A stretch of DNA of 64,000 nucleotides from Vibrio natriegens NBRC 15636 = ATCC 14048 = DSM 759 (GCF_035621455.1 NZ_CP141822.1:248001-312000), one strand, 5' to 3'; shown: positions 1 to 9,194, counted from the stretch's first letter. Made by a program: numbers and translations. Notes: a model not told the origin generated them from the letters alone.

Positions 1-477
1 TTCACTGGCTTTAACATTTTCGACTTTTATTGGGCCAATCTCGGGTACAAAAATATTGCCTTGGTTATCTACCGTGACTACATCTGAGTAACTTACTGCT
101 CCCCAAAGCCATATATTAATTTTATCACCTGGAGCAACGAGGTAGTTGTCATTCAGACCATCGGTTCGTTCGGTTTCATATCCGCCAGCAAATAAGTTAG
201 CGCCGTATGGAGGAGGGAGGGCTTCGCCTGATGAGGGTAATAATAGTCTTACATCAGTCTCACCGGGCAATAGTAAGTTATTGCGGTTATTTTTCGTAAA
301 GCTTCCATTCTCAAGCTCTTCATTGGGCGTTGCTGGAATTACATTCGTTCCCGCTAGAGCTGAAGAAGTTTGGTTTAAAGTGAGGCTACTAAGGTCATTA
401 GAGTAGACTGATAGAGATACCAAAGAGAGGGTCGCTGTACCTAGCCACTTGTTGAATTCTTTTATCATCATACTCAT
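1..477 (-). CDS. Polysaccharide export protein, N-terminal part (cut by window edge)
   Basis: The first 159 codons of an outer-membrane polysaccharide export protein; the rest lies beyond base 1. The N-terminus (MSMMIKEFNKWLG, then a hydrophobic stretch) looks like a signal peptide. From about residue 120 the segment NYLVAPGDKINIWLWG matches the start of the Poly_export domain (PF02563), which is normally followed by SLBB repeats. In vibrios large OtnA/WbfF-type SLBB proteins sit at this place in the O/K locus, so that is the likeliest identity, but only the beginning is visible. The start at 477 follows the stop of the upstream lipoprotein gene by three bases, so translation is probably coupled. 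Both genes read away from the minus-strand ops element at 879-891. Confidence 0.8.
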   Translation of the reverse strand, partial: MSMMIKEFNKWLGTATLSLVSLSVYSNDLSSLTLNQTSSALAGTNVIPATPNEELENGSFTKNNRNNLLLPGETDVRLLLPSSGEALPPPYGANLFAGGYETERTDGLNDNYLVAPGDKINIWLWGAVSYSDVVTVDNQGNIFVPEIGPIKVENVKASE

Positions 478-480
478 TCA

Positions 481-873
481 TTAAAGTTTTAAAAAAGAGG
501 CATTTTCAACAATGTTTTTTGTTATATACCACTGAGTGTCGTTGTTCTGCTGATTTTTTAGTAAACAAGCGATGTATACAGTTTTTTTCTCTCCTTTCAC
601 TACATCCATCGTTCTACACCGGTTTCCAAGCGCTGACGTATAAAACTCGCCTAGATAAACGGTTGCGCTAGAGTGTTGTAGATATAAAGATGATGGGTTG
701 GAGAGAATAAGCCAATATTTTTCAGGAATAAGTTCGCCCTCAACATTTTGTTGGATTGGGTTAACCAACGGTACTTGGGCTGATACCTCTCGTGGTTTAC
801 TGCTGCAGGCAGAAAGAAATAGAGTGAATAAAACTGCAGTAATAAGCTTGTATGAAGGAAGAATTAATCTCAT
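481..873 (-). CDS. Small surface lipoprotein of the polysaccharide locus
   Basis: A 130-residue protein with a lipoprotein signal: basic start, hydrophobic core to residue 20, lipobox LSAC with the lipidated Cys at 23, then a Ser-rich linker. No named domain is recognised in the rest. It has three further cysteines (in NRCRT and IACLL, positions about 85-105) that might form a disulfide. It is the first gene behind the minus-strand ops element, which lies only a few bases before its ATG, and it is followed directly by the export protein gene. A helper role in polysaccharide export or assembly is inferred from this position, not from the sequence. A small protein of unknown role is found at the same place in other Vibrio O/K loci. 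Confidence 0.75.
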   Translation of the reverse strand: MRLILPSYKLITAVLFTLFLSACSSKPREVSAQVPLVNPIQQNVEGELIPEKYWLILSNPSSLYLQHSSATVYLGEFYTSALGNRCRTMDVVKGEKKTVYIACLLKNQQNNDTQWYITKNIVENASFLKL

Positions 874-878
874 TTTGA

Positions 879-891
879 CACGCTACCGCCC
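879..891 (-). promoter_or_regulatory. ops element (JUMPstart core), minus strand
   Basis: On the minus strand the sequence reads GGGCGGTAGCGTG, an exact ops core, preceded by a degenerate JUMPstart (about 892-925). It is in the leader of the lipoprotein/export operon, ending about 5 bases before the start codon. In enterobacteria ops pauses RNA polymerase and loads RfaH, which allows transcription of long polysaccharide operons and helps recruit ribosomes. RfaH itself is not in the window. Confidence 0.8.
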
Positions 892-965
892 TACGGTTGT
901 GCGCTATCCATAACACGCCGGGCGTCCTAAAGTGTATATATTTCTCAATGAAGCTCGTCGTCTCA

Positions 966-988
966 GTGGAGAAAATTAATTTCTCCAC
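966..988. repeat. Perfect inverted repeat, 9-bp arms
   Basis: Arms GTGGAGAAA (966-974) and TTTCTCCAC (980-988) flank ATTAA. There is no T-run on either side, so it is not a standard terminator. Its position upstream of the minus-strand ops element suits an operator or a leader hairpin. Confidence 0.5.
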
Positions 989-1364
989 ATGATAATGCTT
1001 CCATGTATTTAAGAACGAGAAAATTACTACAAAACCCGCAGTTTATGCAAGTTTGATATGATTTTAATGTCAAATCGTGAAGGTAGTGTTAATTCTTATC
1101 TAAGTTATTTTCTGCTGTTAACAGCTTTGTATTATTAATGTACTTTTAGTTTGAAATAGTTCGTTTGAATCATTTTATGTGGATGGTTGTCTGATAGTTG
1201 TATTCTCACTGTCAATCAATTGTATATCTGTGCATTTAGTAGCGATACTAGTAGTAAGTGGTTAGGGGTTGGCTTATCACTCTTATCTGCTAGAGTATGA
1301 CGATTATGAGCAGTCTTGCGATTTCTGCTCAGTTCGCTTCAGTTTTAGTCTCAAGGTAAATTTT

Positions 1365-2531
1365 ATGAAAATTGCAGTTGCAGGAACTGGCTATGTAGGG
1401 CTATCTAATGCAATGTTGTTGGCTCAACATCACGATGTCATCGCTGTCGACATCGTTCCTGAAAAAGTTGAACTTTTAAACAACAGACAGTCGCCTATCG
1501 CAGATATGGAAATTGAAGACTTTCTAGTGAATAAAAGCCTCAATTTTATGGCGACCATGGACAAAGAGTTGGCATACAAAGATGCAGAGTATGTAGTCAT
1601 TGCAACGCCTACTGATTACGACCCAATTAGTAATTATTTTAATACCTCCTCAGTTGAAGCGGTGATTAAAGAGGTGTTATCGATTAATCCAGATGCCGTA
1701 ATGGTCATTAAGTCTACTGTACCGGTCGGCTATACCGCTCGTATCAAGCAAGAGTTGGAGTGTGATAATATCATTTTCTCTCCGGAGTTCCTGCGTGAAG
1801 GTAAGGCGCTTTACGATAACTTGCACCCATCTCGTATTATTGTTGGTGAGCGTAGTGAGCGTGCTAAGGTCTTTGCTCACTTGCTCGTTGAAGGCGCAGT
1901 AAAAGAAGATATCCAAGTCCTGTTTACTGATTCAACAGAAGCAGAGGCAGTTAAGCTGTTTTCAAATACATACTTAGCGATGCGTGTTGCATACTTTAAT
2001 GAGCTGGATTCTTATGCGGAAGCTCATGGCTTAGATGCGCGTCAAATCATAGAGGGGGTTGGTTTAGACCCACGTATTGGTAATCACTACAATAATCCAT
2101 CCTTTGGTTACGGTGGTTACTGTTTGCCAAAAGACACTAAGCAACTATTAGCGAACTATCAAGATGTGCCGAACAACATCATTGGTGCGATTGTGGAAGC
2201 TAACCGCACACGAAAAGACTTCGTTGCAGAGTCTATCGTCAGGCGTCAACCTAAAGTAGTGGGAATATACCGTCTGATCATGAAAGCTGGCTCTGATAAC
2301 TTCCGTGCTTCTTCTATTCAGGGCATCATGAAGCGCATCAAAGCAAAAGGAATTGAAGTTGTGGTGTATGAACCTGTTCTTCAAGAAGAGGAGTTTTTTA
2401 ACTCTCGTGTCGTTAAAGACTTAAATGAGTTTAAACAAACTGCTGATGTTATCGTGTCGAACCGTATGGTGGAAGAGCTAACTGACGTCGCTGATAAAGT
2501 TTATACTCGAGATCTTTTTGGTAGTGATTAA
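1365..2531 (+). CDS. ugd: UDP-glucose 6-dehydrogenase
   Basis: A 388-residue NAD-dependent nucleotide-sugar dehydrogenase that oxidises UDP-glucose to UDP-glucuronate, a precursor of acidic capsule sugars. The Rossmann motif GTGYVG is at residues 7-12 and the catalytic Cys253 sits in [11 protein letters not shown], the family signature. The length is that of the short single-gene Ugd type of Vibrio and enterobacterial capsule loci. The start at 1365 is chosen because [12 protein letters not shown] is the usual N-terminus and AAGG lies just upstream; the open frame continues 32 codons further without a recognisable domain. It stands alone between two divergent capsule transcription units. Whether its product enters this polymer is unknown, since tviB/tviC supply a different uronic acid. 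Confidence 0.93.
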   Translation: MKIAVAGTGYVGLSNAMLLAQHHDVIAVDIVPEKVELLNNRQSPIADMEIEDFLVNKSLNFMATMDKELAYKDAEYVVIATPTDYDPISNYFNTSSVEAVIKEVLSINPDAVMVIKSTVPVGYTARIKQELECDNIIFSPEFLREGKALYDNLHPSRIIVGERSERAKVFAHLLVEGAVKEDIQVLFTDSTEAEAVKLFSNTYLAMRVAYFNELDSYAEAHGLDARQIIEGVGLDPRIGNHYNNPSFGYGGYCLPKDTKQLLANYQDVPNNIIGAIVEANRTRKDFVAESIVRRQPKVVGIYRLIMKAGSDNFRASSIQGIMKRIKAKGIEVVVYEPVLQEEEFFNSRVVKDLNEFKQTADVIVSNRMVEELTDVADKVYTRDLFGSD

Positions 2532-3362
2532 TTTATTTCTTAAATAGATATATCACTAATTAACTTGGTGCTTAATATAGTCCCTTTTGTGAAATAACTT
2601 GAGGCTAAAAATAATTTGGCGAGGTGAGAGCCTCGTCTTACTTTAAAACTTCATCGAAATTTCAATAAAGAACATTAATCCTTTCCCTAAAATACCTTTC
2701 CCAATGTCCACTGTAATTTTGGTTGCCTTTAGAGTGAGTTAACTGTGCTTGGCAGCATTATATTTTTTTATTCTGATATTTGTGCAAAATTGCAACAGAT
2801 ACAGCCATTACTTCTTTTGGTTCGAAGGGTGAGTTGTTTTCTACCGTGTTTGAACGGTTTTGCGAGCTTGGTCCCATAATACTATTGTGATCTTGAGCCC
2901 AATATGGATAATGTTTGCGTTTGAGAACTATGAAAAATAGACGCAAAAAAGCGCGTCTTTATAAAGATAAAAACGTCAGTATCACTCATCACCAATTTTT
3001 AAACTGTGGCGAGTGTAGCGCTATGTGGTTTGCGTACAGCCAATGGGCGGTAGCGTCTTAAAAATACTTTACTCAACTACATAATACACACAGATTACGT
3101 GTGCTCAAGCTGCAAACTAGAAACTTGACATTATTTTGAAAAATGTCAATAAATGTCAGTTTTTGGTTAACTTTTTCGGGTGAGCATCAATGCAAATGTT
3201 ACTTCCCAATAAATCAACCGCTTATACCTTGTTGTGATGATCCTTGCAATGGAAGTCACAACTCGAGAGGATCCCTAACCCTTACATAACTATAGCTGAT
3301 GCTGGTGTGTTTTCCGTAAAATTACCCGCCAACACTGTTCAACTCTTGATGATTTGGCTTAC
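2532..3362. other. Long non-coding leader region upstream of wza
   Basis: This 831-base stretch lies between ugd and wza. It contains the plus-strand JUMPstart/ops element (about 3012-3057) and then about 300 bases of leader before wza. An imperfect hairpin lies at 3231-3262 (GTTGTGA and TCACAAC arms). A 62-codon frame on the minus strand (2758-2946) resembles no known protein. The wza promoter is expected upstream of the JUMPstart but no clear -35/-10 pair was identified. Confidence 0.6.
3012..3057 (+). promoter_or_regulatory. JUMPstart element with ops core
   Basis: GGGCGGTAGCGT at 3045-3056 is the ops core. The preceding bases (GTAGCGCTATG and ACAGCCAAT) match the longer JUMPstart layout known from O-antigen and capsule operons. 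It lies about 300 bases before wza. RfaH-type antitermination of the whole wza to pglF run is the expected role. Confidence 0.82.
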
Positions 3363-4499
3363 ATGGAACTGAAATCAAAATTTATGCTAGTGATGCTAGC
3401 ACCCACTTTATTAGTCGGCTGTACTTTGCCAGGCTCACACTTGTCTGAAAATAGTGAAAATGTTGTAACTATTATAGAGGCTAATCAGAAGGCCGACATT
3501 TCCCAAGTCATTAATCTGTATACGCTCAGCGCTAAAACAGTTGCTACCTATGGTGGAATGACTCATTTTTCTTCTAAAGCCAACGCTGAGCTTGATCAAC
3601 AGATTGCCCAATATGAATACCGAGTAGGAGCGGGTGACATCCTAAACGTGACGATTTGGGACCACCCAGAGCTAACCATTCCTGCTGGTTCTTACCGTAG
3701 CGCGTCGGAAGCTGGTAACTGGGTACATGCTGATGGCACCATCTTCTATCCCTATATTGGTGTAGTTAAAGTGGCAGGAAAGACCGTGCGTGAAATTCGC
3801 GCTGATATTGCTGATCGCCTGGCTAAGTATATTGAGAGCCCTCAAGTAGACGTGAATGTCGCGGCATTTCGATCGAAAAAAGCTTACGTAACAGGTGAAG
3901 TTGGTCAGCCCGGTCAGCAGGCGATCACCAATATTCCTCTAACGGTATTGGATGCCGTGAACCGCGCTGGCGGTTTAGCTGAGGACGCAGATTGGAGAAA
4001 TGTAACCTTAACTCGAAACGGTGAAGAGCAACCCATATCTCTTTATGCCTTAATGCAACGTGGTGATTTAACCCAAAACCGTTTGTTAGAGGCGGGAGAT
4101 ATTATTCATGTACCGCGTAACGATGGTCAAAAAGTCTTTGTGATGGGTGAAGTGAATAGTCCTAAACTTCTCAAAATTGACCGCGCAGGGATGAGTTTGA
4201 CCGAAGCACTGAGTAATGTTGGAGGTATTGACCAGCTTTCTGCTGATGCGACAGGTGTGTTTGTGATACGCCCTTCCGACAATAAGTCAGAACGCATGGC
4301 CGATATTTATCAGTTAGACATTCAAGATGCGTCTGCGCTTGTGGTCGGAACGGAATTTAATCTCAAACCTTATGATGTGGTTTATGTGACAGCCGCGCCA
4401 ATTACGCGATGGAACCGCGTTGTCTCTCAGCTAATCCCAACAATCTCCGGCTTTAATGAGCTGACGGAAGGTGTGTTGCGAGTTAGAAATTGGCCATAG
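3363..4499 (+). CDS. wza: Outer-membrane polysaccharide export lipoprotein Wza
   Basis: A 378-residue lipoprotein forming the outer-membrane channel for capsule polysaccharide. The lipobox LLVGC places the acylated Cys at 20. The Poly_export domain starts at about residue 80 (YRVGAGDILNVTIWDHPEL) and is followed by two SLBB-type segments (around AYVTGEVGQPGQ and VFVMGEVNSPKL) and the C-terminal WNRVVSQLIPT helix that crosses the outer membrane in Wza. The length matches the family. The ATG at 3363 is taken rather than the TTG three codons earlier, because it gives a normal lipoprotein signal; the ribosome site is weak. It heads the wza-wzb-wzc set, which usually marks a group 1-like capsule. 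Confidence 0.95.
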   Translation: MELKSKFMLVMLAPTLLVGCTLPGSHLSENSENVVTIIEANQKADISQVINLYTLSAKTVATYGGMTHFSSKANAELDQQIAQYEYRVGAGDILNVTIWDHPELTIPAGSYRSASEAGNWVHADGTIFYPYIGVVKVAGKTVREIRADIADRLAKYIESPQVDVNVAAFRSKKAYVTGEVGQPGQQAITNIPLTVLDAVNRAGGLAEDADWRNVTLTRNGEEQPISLYALMQRGDLTQNRLLEAGDIIHVPRNDGQKVFVMGEVNSPKLLKIDRAGMSLTEALSNVGGIDQLSADATGVFVIRPSDNKSERMADIYQLDIQDASALVVGTEFNLKPYDVVYVTAAPITRWNRVVSQLIPTISGFNELTEGVLRVRNWP

Positions 4500-4573
4500 A
4501 GCGAAAGTAGTTCCAAGTTTCATTGGACTGAGTTCCGGATTATTCTAGACCATTTTTACTATAGGCGTGAGTC

Positions 4574-5017
4574 ATGTTTAACAAAATTTTAGTCGTGTGC
4601 GTTGGGAATATTTGCCGTTCTCCAACAGGCGAGGCGATTCTCAAAAAACTATTACCCAATAAATCGGTCGACTCTTCAGGCATTGCGGCCAAAAAGAGTG
4701 GCTTAGTCGGGAAACCAGCGGACTCTATGGCCCAGCAAGTGGCTGCTGAGCATGGTTTGGACTTAGCAGAACATCAAGCCAAGCAACTCACTTCTGAACT
4801 ATGTGCTCAATATGACCTCATCCTAGTCATGGAGAAAGCGCATAAAGAAGCGTTAACAGAAATTGCGCCAGAAGCCCGAGGAAAAACCATGTTATTTGGT
4901 CAATGGATTGGGCAAAGTGATATTCCGGACCCTTATCGTCAGAGTAGGGAGGCGTTTGATCACGCTTACAAGCTTATTGAAGAATCTGCCCAATCTTGGG
5001 CGGAAAAGTTGAAATAA
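4574..5017 (+). CDS. wzb: Low-molecular-weight protein-tyrosine phosphatase Wzb
   Basis: A 147-residue cytoplasmic phosphatase that removes phosphate from the tyrosine tail of Wzc, so that Wzc cycles between phosphorylated and free forms during capsule assembly. The P-loop is C9-VGNIC-R15-S16, and the general acid is Asp119 in DPYR. Length and motifs are complete. It lies between wza and wzc in the standard order, with short gaps consistent with one transcript. Confidence 0.95.
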   Translation: MFNKILVVCVGNICRSPTGEAILKKLLPNKSVDSSGIAAKKSGLVGKPADSMAQQVAAEHGLDLAEHQAKQLTSELCAQYDLILVMEKAHKEALTEIAPEARGKTMLFGQWIGQSDIPDPYRQSREAFDHAYKLIEESAQSWAEKLK

Positions 5018-5106
5018 AGATTATCTCACCGAATTTAACCCACAAGGTTACCTATTAAATTGCCCCACCAGGGGCGATTGTTTCAAAATAAGAATTAGCA
5101 TCGATT

Positions 5107-7272
5107 ATGACAACACCACAACAAAGATCTTCAGCCGAAGCCGTTTCCGATGAGATCGACTTAGGTAAGCTGTTTGGCATCTTGTTAGACGCGAAATGGA
5201 CCATCTTAGTCACCACCTTTTTATTTGCAGTCGGCGGCGTCGCGGTCGCACTGCTATCTACGCCCGTTTATAAAGCAGACGCGCTGCTGCAAATTGAGTC
5301 TAAAAACTCGGGAGGCATTGGCTCTTTGGTCGGGGACATGGGCGAACTTTTCACCCAAGAGTCTTCTGCCACTACAGAAATAGAGATCATCAAATCGCGT
5401 ATGATCTTAGGCGATACGGTTGATAAATATAACTTAACCACCGTTGTTACGCCAGATTACTTTCCTGTGATAGGTAAAGGCCTAGCGCGCATGTCGGGCG
5501 CAGTTAATCAGGTTGCGGTCAGCCGTTTTGTAACGCCTGACTTTGCCATGGGATTAAAACATCGTTTATTGGTGGTCGACGCCGAAAAGCAAACTTATCA
5601 GTTAGTTCGTGAAGATGATCAGGTAGTCCTAGAGGGAGAAGCCGGTAAGTTAGCTAAAAACAACGGCTATGAGCTGTTTATCACCTCCGTCCACGCGAAA
5701 AATGGTCAAGAATTTAATATCACTAAGCGCAGCCGTTTAGATGCAATTTCGTGGTTAAAGCAAAACCTTTCAATTAGTGAACGCGGTAAGCAGACAGGTA
5801 TCTTACAACTAAGCTTTACGGGTGAAGACCGTACCCAAATCACCGATATTCTGAATCATATTAGCCAAACTTACTTTCTACAAAATGTAGAGCGCCAATC
5901 GGCTGAAGCAGAAAAGAGTCTGGTATTTCTAAAAGATCGTTTGCCTGACATCAAGAACAGCTTAACGACAGCCGAAGACGCGCTTAATCAATATCGTCAG
6001 GCCAATGAATCGATTGACTTAGGTTTAGAAGCGCAGTCAACATTGACAGTGATGGTCGAGCTTGAAGCTCAGTTAAACGAACTGACATTCAAAGAGAGCG
6101 AGATTAGTCAGCGCTTTACCAAAGACCACCCAGCCTACAAATCTTTACTCGATAAGCGAGTAACCTTATTAAACGAAAAAGACCGTTTAAACCAGCAAAT
6201 TCAAAAGCTACCAAAAACTCAACGTGAAGTACTGCGCATGACGCGTGATGTTGAAGTAAACCAACAAATTTACATTCAACTGCTTAATAAGGTTCAGGAG
6301 CTAAGCATTATTAAAGCGGGTACGGTGGGTAATGTCCGCATTCTCGATACCGCGCAAGCTTATGCAGCACCAGTGAAGCCGAAAAAACCATTAATTGTTG
6401 TGTTAGCAATTTTGCTTGGAGGAATGCTAAGCGTAGCATTTGTACTGGTTAAGGCTGCACTTCACAAAGGTGTGGAATCTCCGGATCAGATTGAAGCAAT
6501 CGGCTTAGCGGTTTACGCCAGTGTGCCAAAATCGGTGCTGCAACTTGAAATCGCCAATAACGCTAAGCGTAAAAAGCAAAGTAAGGAGCAATCATTACTG
6601 GCAGAGCTTAACCCTGCTGATCTTTCGATTGAAGCACTACGTGGGTTACGCACCAGCCTCCATTTTGCAATGATGGAAGCGAAAAACAACGTACTGATGA
6701 TCTCTGGCCCAGCGCCAGGCATTGGTAAGTCGTTTATTTCTACTAACTTCGCGGCAGTGACGGCAAAAACTGGACAACGAGTATTACTTATAGATGCGGA
6801 TATGCGCAAAGGTCACTTACAACACTCGTTAGGAGTAAGTGCGGATAACGGACTGTCAGACTTATTAAGTGGCAGAATTGATACCAATCAGGCAGTAAAA
6901 CACTCCCAAATTGAGAACTTAGACGTTATCACCCGTGGTCAAATACCACCAAACCCTTCAGAACTTTTAATGCACCCACGACTTAAAGAGTTAGTGGAAT
7001 GGGCTTCCCAAAACTATGACTTAGTGATTTTCGATACGCCACCAGTTTTAGCCGTGACAGACCCAAGTATTGTCGGTGCTTTTGCTGGTACGACCCTTAT
7101 GGTTGCCCGCTTTGGTCAAAATACAGCAAAAGAAATAGACGTCGCGCGTAGCCGATTCCAGCAATCAGGCATTGAGGTGAAAGGCGTTATCTTTAACGCG
7201 ATTGAGAAAAAAGCCTCAAGCGCTTACGGCTATGGGTATTACAACTATGAATACTCAAGCAGTAACTCCTAA
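5107..7272 (+). CDS. wzc: Polysaccharide co-polymerase / tyrosine autokinase Wzc
   Basis: A 721-residue inner-membrane protein that controls chain length and couples polymerisation to export through Wza. It has a Wzz domain with a first membrane segment at about 31-52, a long periplasmic part with coiled-coil helices (about 265-400), and a second membrane segment at about 428-448. The cytoplasmic BY-kinase carries Walker A GPAPGIGKS (534-542), Walker A' LLIDADMRKG (560-569) and Walker B VIFDTPP (about 640-646). The C-terminus carries a cluster of six tyrosines between 707 and 716, the autophosphorylation sites. Everything needed for activity is present. It is the last of the wza-wzb-wzc set and a 189-base gap separates it from the sugar-nucleotide genes. 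Confidence 0.96.
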   Translation: MTTPQQRSSAEAVSDEIDLGKLFGILLDAKWTILVTTFLFAVGGVAVALLSTPVYKADALLQIESKNSGGIGSLVGDMGELFTQESSATTEIEIIKSRMILGDTVDKYNLTTVVTPDYFPVIGKGLARMSGAVNQVAVSRFVTPDFAMGLKHRLLVVDAEKQTYQLVREDDQVVLEGEAGKLAKNNGYELFITSVHAKNGQEFNITKRSRLDAISWLKQNLSISERGKQTGILQLSFTGEDRTQITDILNHISQTYFLQNVERQSAEAEKSLVFLKDRLPDIKNSLTTAEDALNQYRQANESIDLGLEAQSTLTVMVELEAQLNELTFKESEISQRFTKDHPAYKSLLDKRVTLLNEKDRLNQQIQKLPKTQREVLRMTRDVEVNQQIYIQLLNKVQELSIIKAGTVGNVRILDTAQAYAAPVKPKKPLIVVLAILLGGMLSVAFVLVKAALHKGVESPDQIEAIGLAVYASVPKSVLQLEIANNAKRKKQSKEQSLLAELNPADLSIEALRGLRTSLHFAMMEAKNNVLMISGPAPGIGKSFISTNFAAVTAKTGQRVLLIDADMRKGHLQHSLGVSADNGLSDLLSGRIDTNQAVKHSQIENLDVITRGQIPPNPSELLMHPRLKELVEWASQNYDLVIFDTPPVLAVTDPSIVGAFAGTTLMVARFGQNTAKEIDVARSRFQQSGIEVKGVIFNAIEKKASSAYGYGYYNYEYSSSNS

Positions 7273-7395
7273 AAGCTCTGAGCGTAAATAGAGTTGATGT
7301 CGAGCCGGTTGATGTGATTAGAACGAGAGCACGCCTCTCGTTAATTACAATAGTGCGCAAGGCTCTATAAGAATAATTAAAAAAGAATATAAAAG

Positions 7396-7420
7396 GCCTC
7401 AGAGCTGAAATGTCTGAGGC
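7396..7420. repeat. Hairpin in the wzc-tviB gap
   Basis: Arms GCCTCAGA (7396-7403) and TCTGAGGC (7413-7420) form a perfect 8-bp stem with a 9-base loop. No T-run follows on the plus strand, so full termination is unlikely. It may pause polymerase, or protect the 3' end of the export-gene mRNA, before the biosynthesis genes. Confidence 0.45.
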
Positions 7421-7461
7421 TAATAAAAGAAATTTCAAATTAAATCAAGGAAATTAGTATA

Positions 7462-8742
7462 ATGCAGTTTGATGTTTCAAATGCTAACGTTGGTATTATC
7501 GGCTTAGGTTACGTTGGGTTACCGCTTGCGGTAGAGTTTGGCAAAAAATCACCAACCATCGGTTTTGATATTAACCAGTCACGTATCGATGAGCTATCCG
7601 CAGGTCGTGATAGCACATTAGAATGCAGCGATAATGAATTAGCAGAAGCAAAATACCTTTCTTACACTTCCTCTCTTCAAGAATTAAAGCAGTGCAATGT
7701 TTACATTGTTACCGTTCCTACCCCAATTGATGAGCATAAACAGCCAGATCTAACACCACTGATCAAAGCTTCTGAAGCGTTGGGTAGTGTGGTTAGCAAA
7801 GGTGACATTATCGTTTATGAATCGACCGTGTACCCTGGTGCGACAGAAGAAGATTGTATCCCAGTCGTAGAGCGTGTGTCTGGTCTTAAGTTTAACCAAG
7901 ACTTTTTTGCCGGTTACTCACCAGAACGAATCAACCCGGGTGATAAAGAGCACCGAGTCACAAACATCCTAAAAGTAACCAGTGGCTCGACACCTGAAGT
8001 AGCAGAATTTGTAGACCAACTATATAAATCGATCATCACTGCGGGTACACATAAAGCATCAGCAATTAAAGTAGCCGAGGCTGCAAAAGTCATTGAAAAC
8101 ACGCAGCGTGATGTAAACATTGCATTGATCAACGAGCTATCAATCATCTTCAACAAACTTGGTATCGATACTTTAGAGGTGTTAGAAGCGGCAGGCACGA
8201 AATGGAACTTTTTACCATTCCGTCCTGGCCTAGTGGGTGGTCACTGTATTGGTGTTGACCCTTACTACCTAACGCACAAGGCGCAAGCGGTGGGTTACCA
8301 CCCTGAAATGATTTTGGCTGGTCGTCGCCTAAACGATGGTATGGGCCAATACGTTGTTTCTCAGCTAGTGAAGAAAATGCTGAAAAAACGTATTCACGTA
8401 GAAGGCGCGAACGTCCTAGTGATGGGTTTAACATTTAAAGAAAACTGCCCAGACCTTCGTAATACTAAAGTGGTTGATATTATCTCTGAGCTAAAAGAGT
8501 ACAACATCAACGTTGATGTTATGGACCCTTGGTGTTCCAATGCCGAAGCTCAGCATGAATATGGCTTAACGCTTTGTGAAAAAGAAAAGCAAGACCACTA
8601 CGACGCCATCATCATGGCCGTCTCTCACAACGAATTTAAAGAAATGGGTGTCGAAAAAATTCGTACTCTGGGCAAGCCAGAACACGTACTGTACGACCTA
8701 AAATATGTCCTAGATAAAGAATGCGTAGATATGCGTCTTTAA
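7462..8742 (+). CDS. tviB: UDP-N-acetylhexosamine 6-dehydrogenase (TviB/WbpA type)
   Basis: A 426-residue NAD-dependent dehydrogenase of the UDP-GlcNAc/UDP-GalNAc branch, converting the C6 hydroxyl to a carboxylate. The Rossmann motif GLGYVG is at 14-19 and the catalytic Cys262 lies in [13 protein letters not shown], the signature of the WbpA/TviB/VipA group rather than of plain Ugd. With the epimerase encoded at 9246 it should give UDP-GalNAcA, as in the Vi antigen pathway. Which step comes first, oxidation or epimerisation, cannot be read from sequence. Codon use is like the chromosomal genes and unlike the AT-rich cassette that follows, so this pair belongs to the conserved left part of the locus. 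Confidence 0.9.
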   Translation: MQFDVSNANVGIIGLGYVGLPLAVEFGKKSPTIGFDINQSRIDELSAGRDSTLECSDNELAEAKYLSYTSSLQELKQCNVYIVTVPTPIDEHKQPDLTPLIKASEALGSVVSKGDIIVYESTVYPGATEEDCIPVVERVSGLKFNQDFFAGYSPERINPGDKEHRVTNILKVTSGSTPEVAEFVDQLYKSIITAGTHKASAIKVAEAAKVIENTQRDVNIALINELSIIFNKLGIDTLEVLEAAGTKWNFLPFRPGLVGGHCIGVDPYYLTHKAQAVGYHPEMILAGRRLNDGMGQYVVSQLVKKMLKKRIHVEGANVLVMGLTFKENCPDLRNTKVVDIISELKEYNINVDVMDPWCSNAEAQHEYGLTLCEKEKQDHYDAIIMAVSHNEFKEMGVEKIRTLGKPEHVLYDLKYVLDKECVDMRL

Positions 8743-8753
8743 GAAATTAAGGT

Positions 8754-8795
8754 CCTAGATCCTAGGCCCCAGAACCCAGAACCTAGAACCTAGAA
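8754..8795. repeat. Heptamer array upstream of the four-helix-bundle gene
   Basis: Six head-to-tail 7-base units: CCTAGAT, CCTAGGC, CCCAGAA, CCCAGAA, CCTAGAA, CCTAGAA. The array lies 11 bases after the tviB stop and 25 bases before the next start codon. It is related in sequence and period to the array at 9190-9224. Confidence 0.75.
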
Positions 8796-8820
8796 ATCTC
8801 TCAGTGAACCTAAAGAACCC

Positions 8821-9194
8821 ATGAAATTCGAGCAATTTGATGTTTGGAAACGTTCATCACGTTTGGCGAGTAATGTCTATAAACTGATGCGCGATTGCCA
8901 AGATTATGGATTTAAAGATCAAATAACTCGCTCGGCTTTATCTGTTCCTTCGAATATCGCTGAAGGCCTGGAAAGAGAAACCTCGAAAGAAGAGTCAAGA
9001 TTTCTCTATTACGCAAAAGGCTCTTTAGGTGAACTTCTAACGCAAACCTATATTGGCATAGACATAGGTTACTTCGACAAAGAAAGTGGCTAGTCATTGT
9101 TGCAGAATGCAAAGAGATAGCAGCAATGATCGCCGCTTTGATTAAAATCCGGAAAGGTTTTGTTAGGGAAGATAGTGGAGATTATGACTCCTAG
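8821..9194 (+). pseudogene. Frameshifted four-helix-bundle protein (IVP family)
   Basis: Codons 1-90 read MKFEQFDVWKRSSRLA through SNIAEGLERE to GIDIGYFDKESG, matching the four-helix-bundle family first known from 23S rRNA intervening sequences (PF05635/TIGR02436). The frame then hits TAG at 9091-9093. In another frame the expected fourth helix continues immediately (WLVIVAECKEIAAMI... to REDSGDYDS, stop at 9192-9194). One base gained or lost near the A-rich stretch 9078-9085 explains this, and the repaired length, about 124 residues, is normal for the family. The function of the family outside rRNA is unknown. It sits between two cooperating sugar genes, bracketed by heptamer arrays, and its stop codon lies inside the second array. 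A sequencing error cannot be excluded. Confidence 0.8.

Larger units (their letters stand above)
874..1364. other. Divergent intergenic region between lipoprotein operon and ugd
   Basis: This AT-rich 491-base stretch should hold the minus-strand capsule promoter and the ugd promoter. It contains the ops/JUMPstart element and a perfect inverted repeat at 966-988 (arms GTGGAGAAA and TTTCTCCAC, spacer ATTAA). No convincing gene is present: the reading frame open upstream of ugd (from 1269) has no start site with a ribosome-binding site and resembles no known N-terminus. Confidence 0.6.

Noticed and set aside
146..406. 86-codon plus-strand frame at the window start
   Set aside because: It is antisense to the export protein gene, whose signal peptide and Poly_export start are convincing.
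2758..2946. 62-codon frame on the minus strand upstream of wza
   Set aside because: It resembles no known protein, has no clear ribosome site, and the region is better explained as non-coding leader.
3231..3262. CRP site in the wza leader
   Set aside because: The half-sites TGTGA and TCACA are 18 bases apart instead of 6.
7396..7420. Terminator after wzc
   Set aside because: The stem is good but no T-run follows on the plus strand, and the biosynthetic genes must be transcribed onward.
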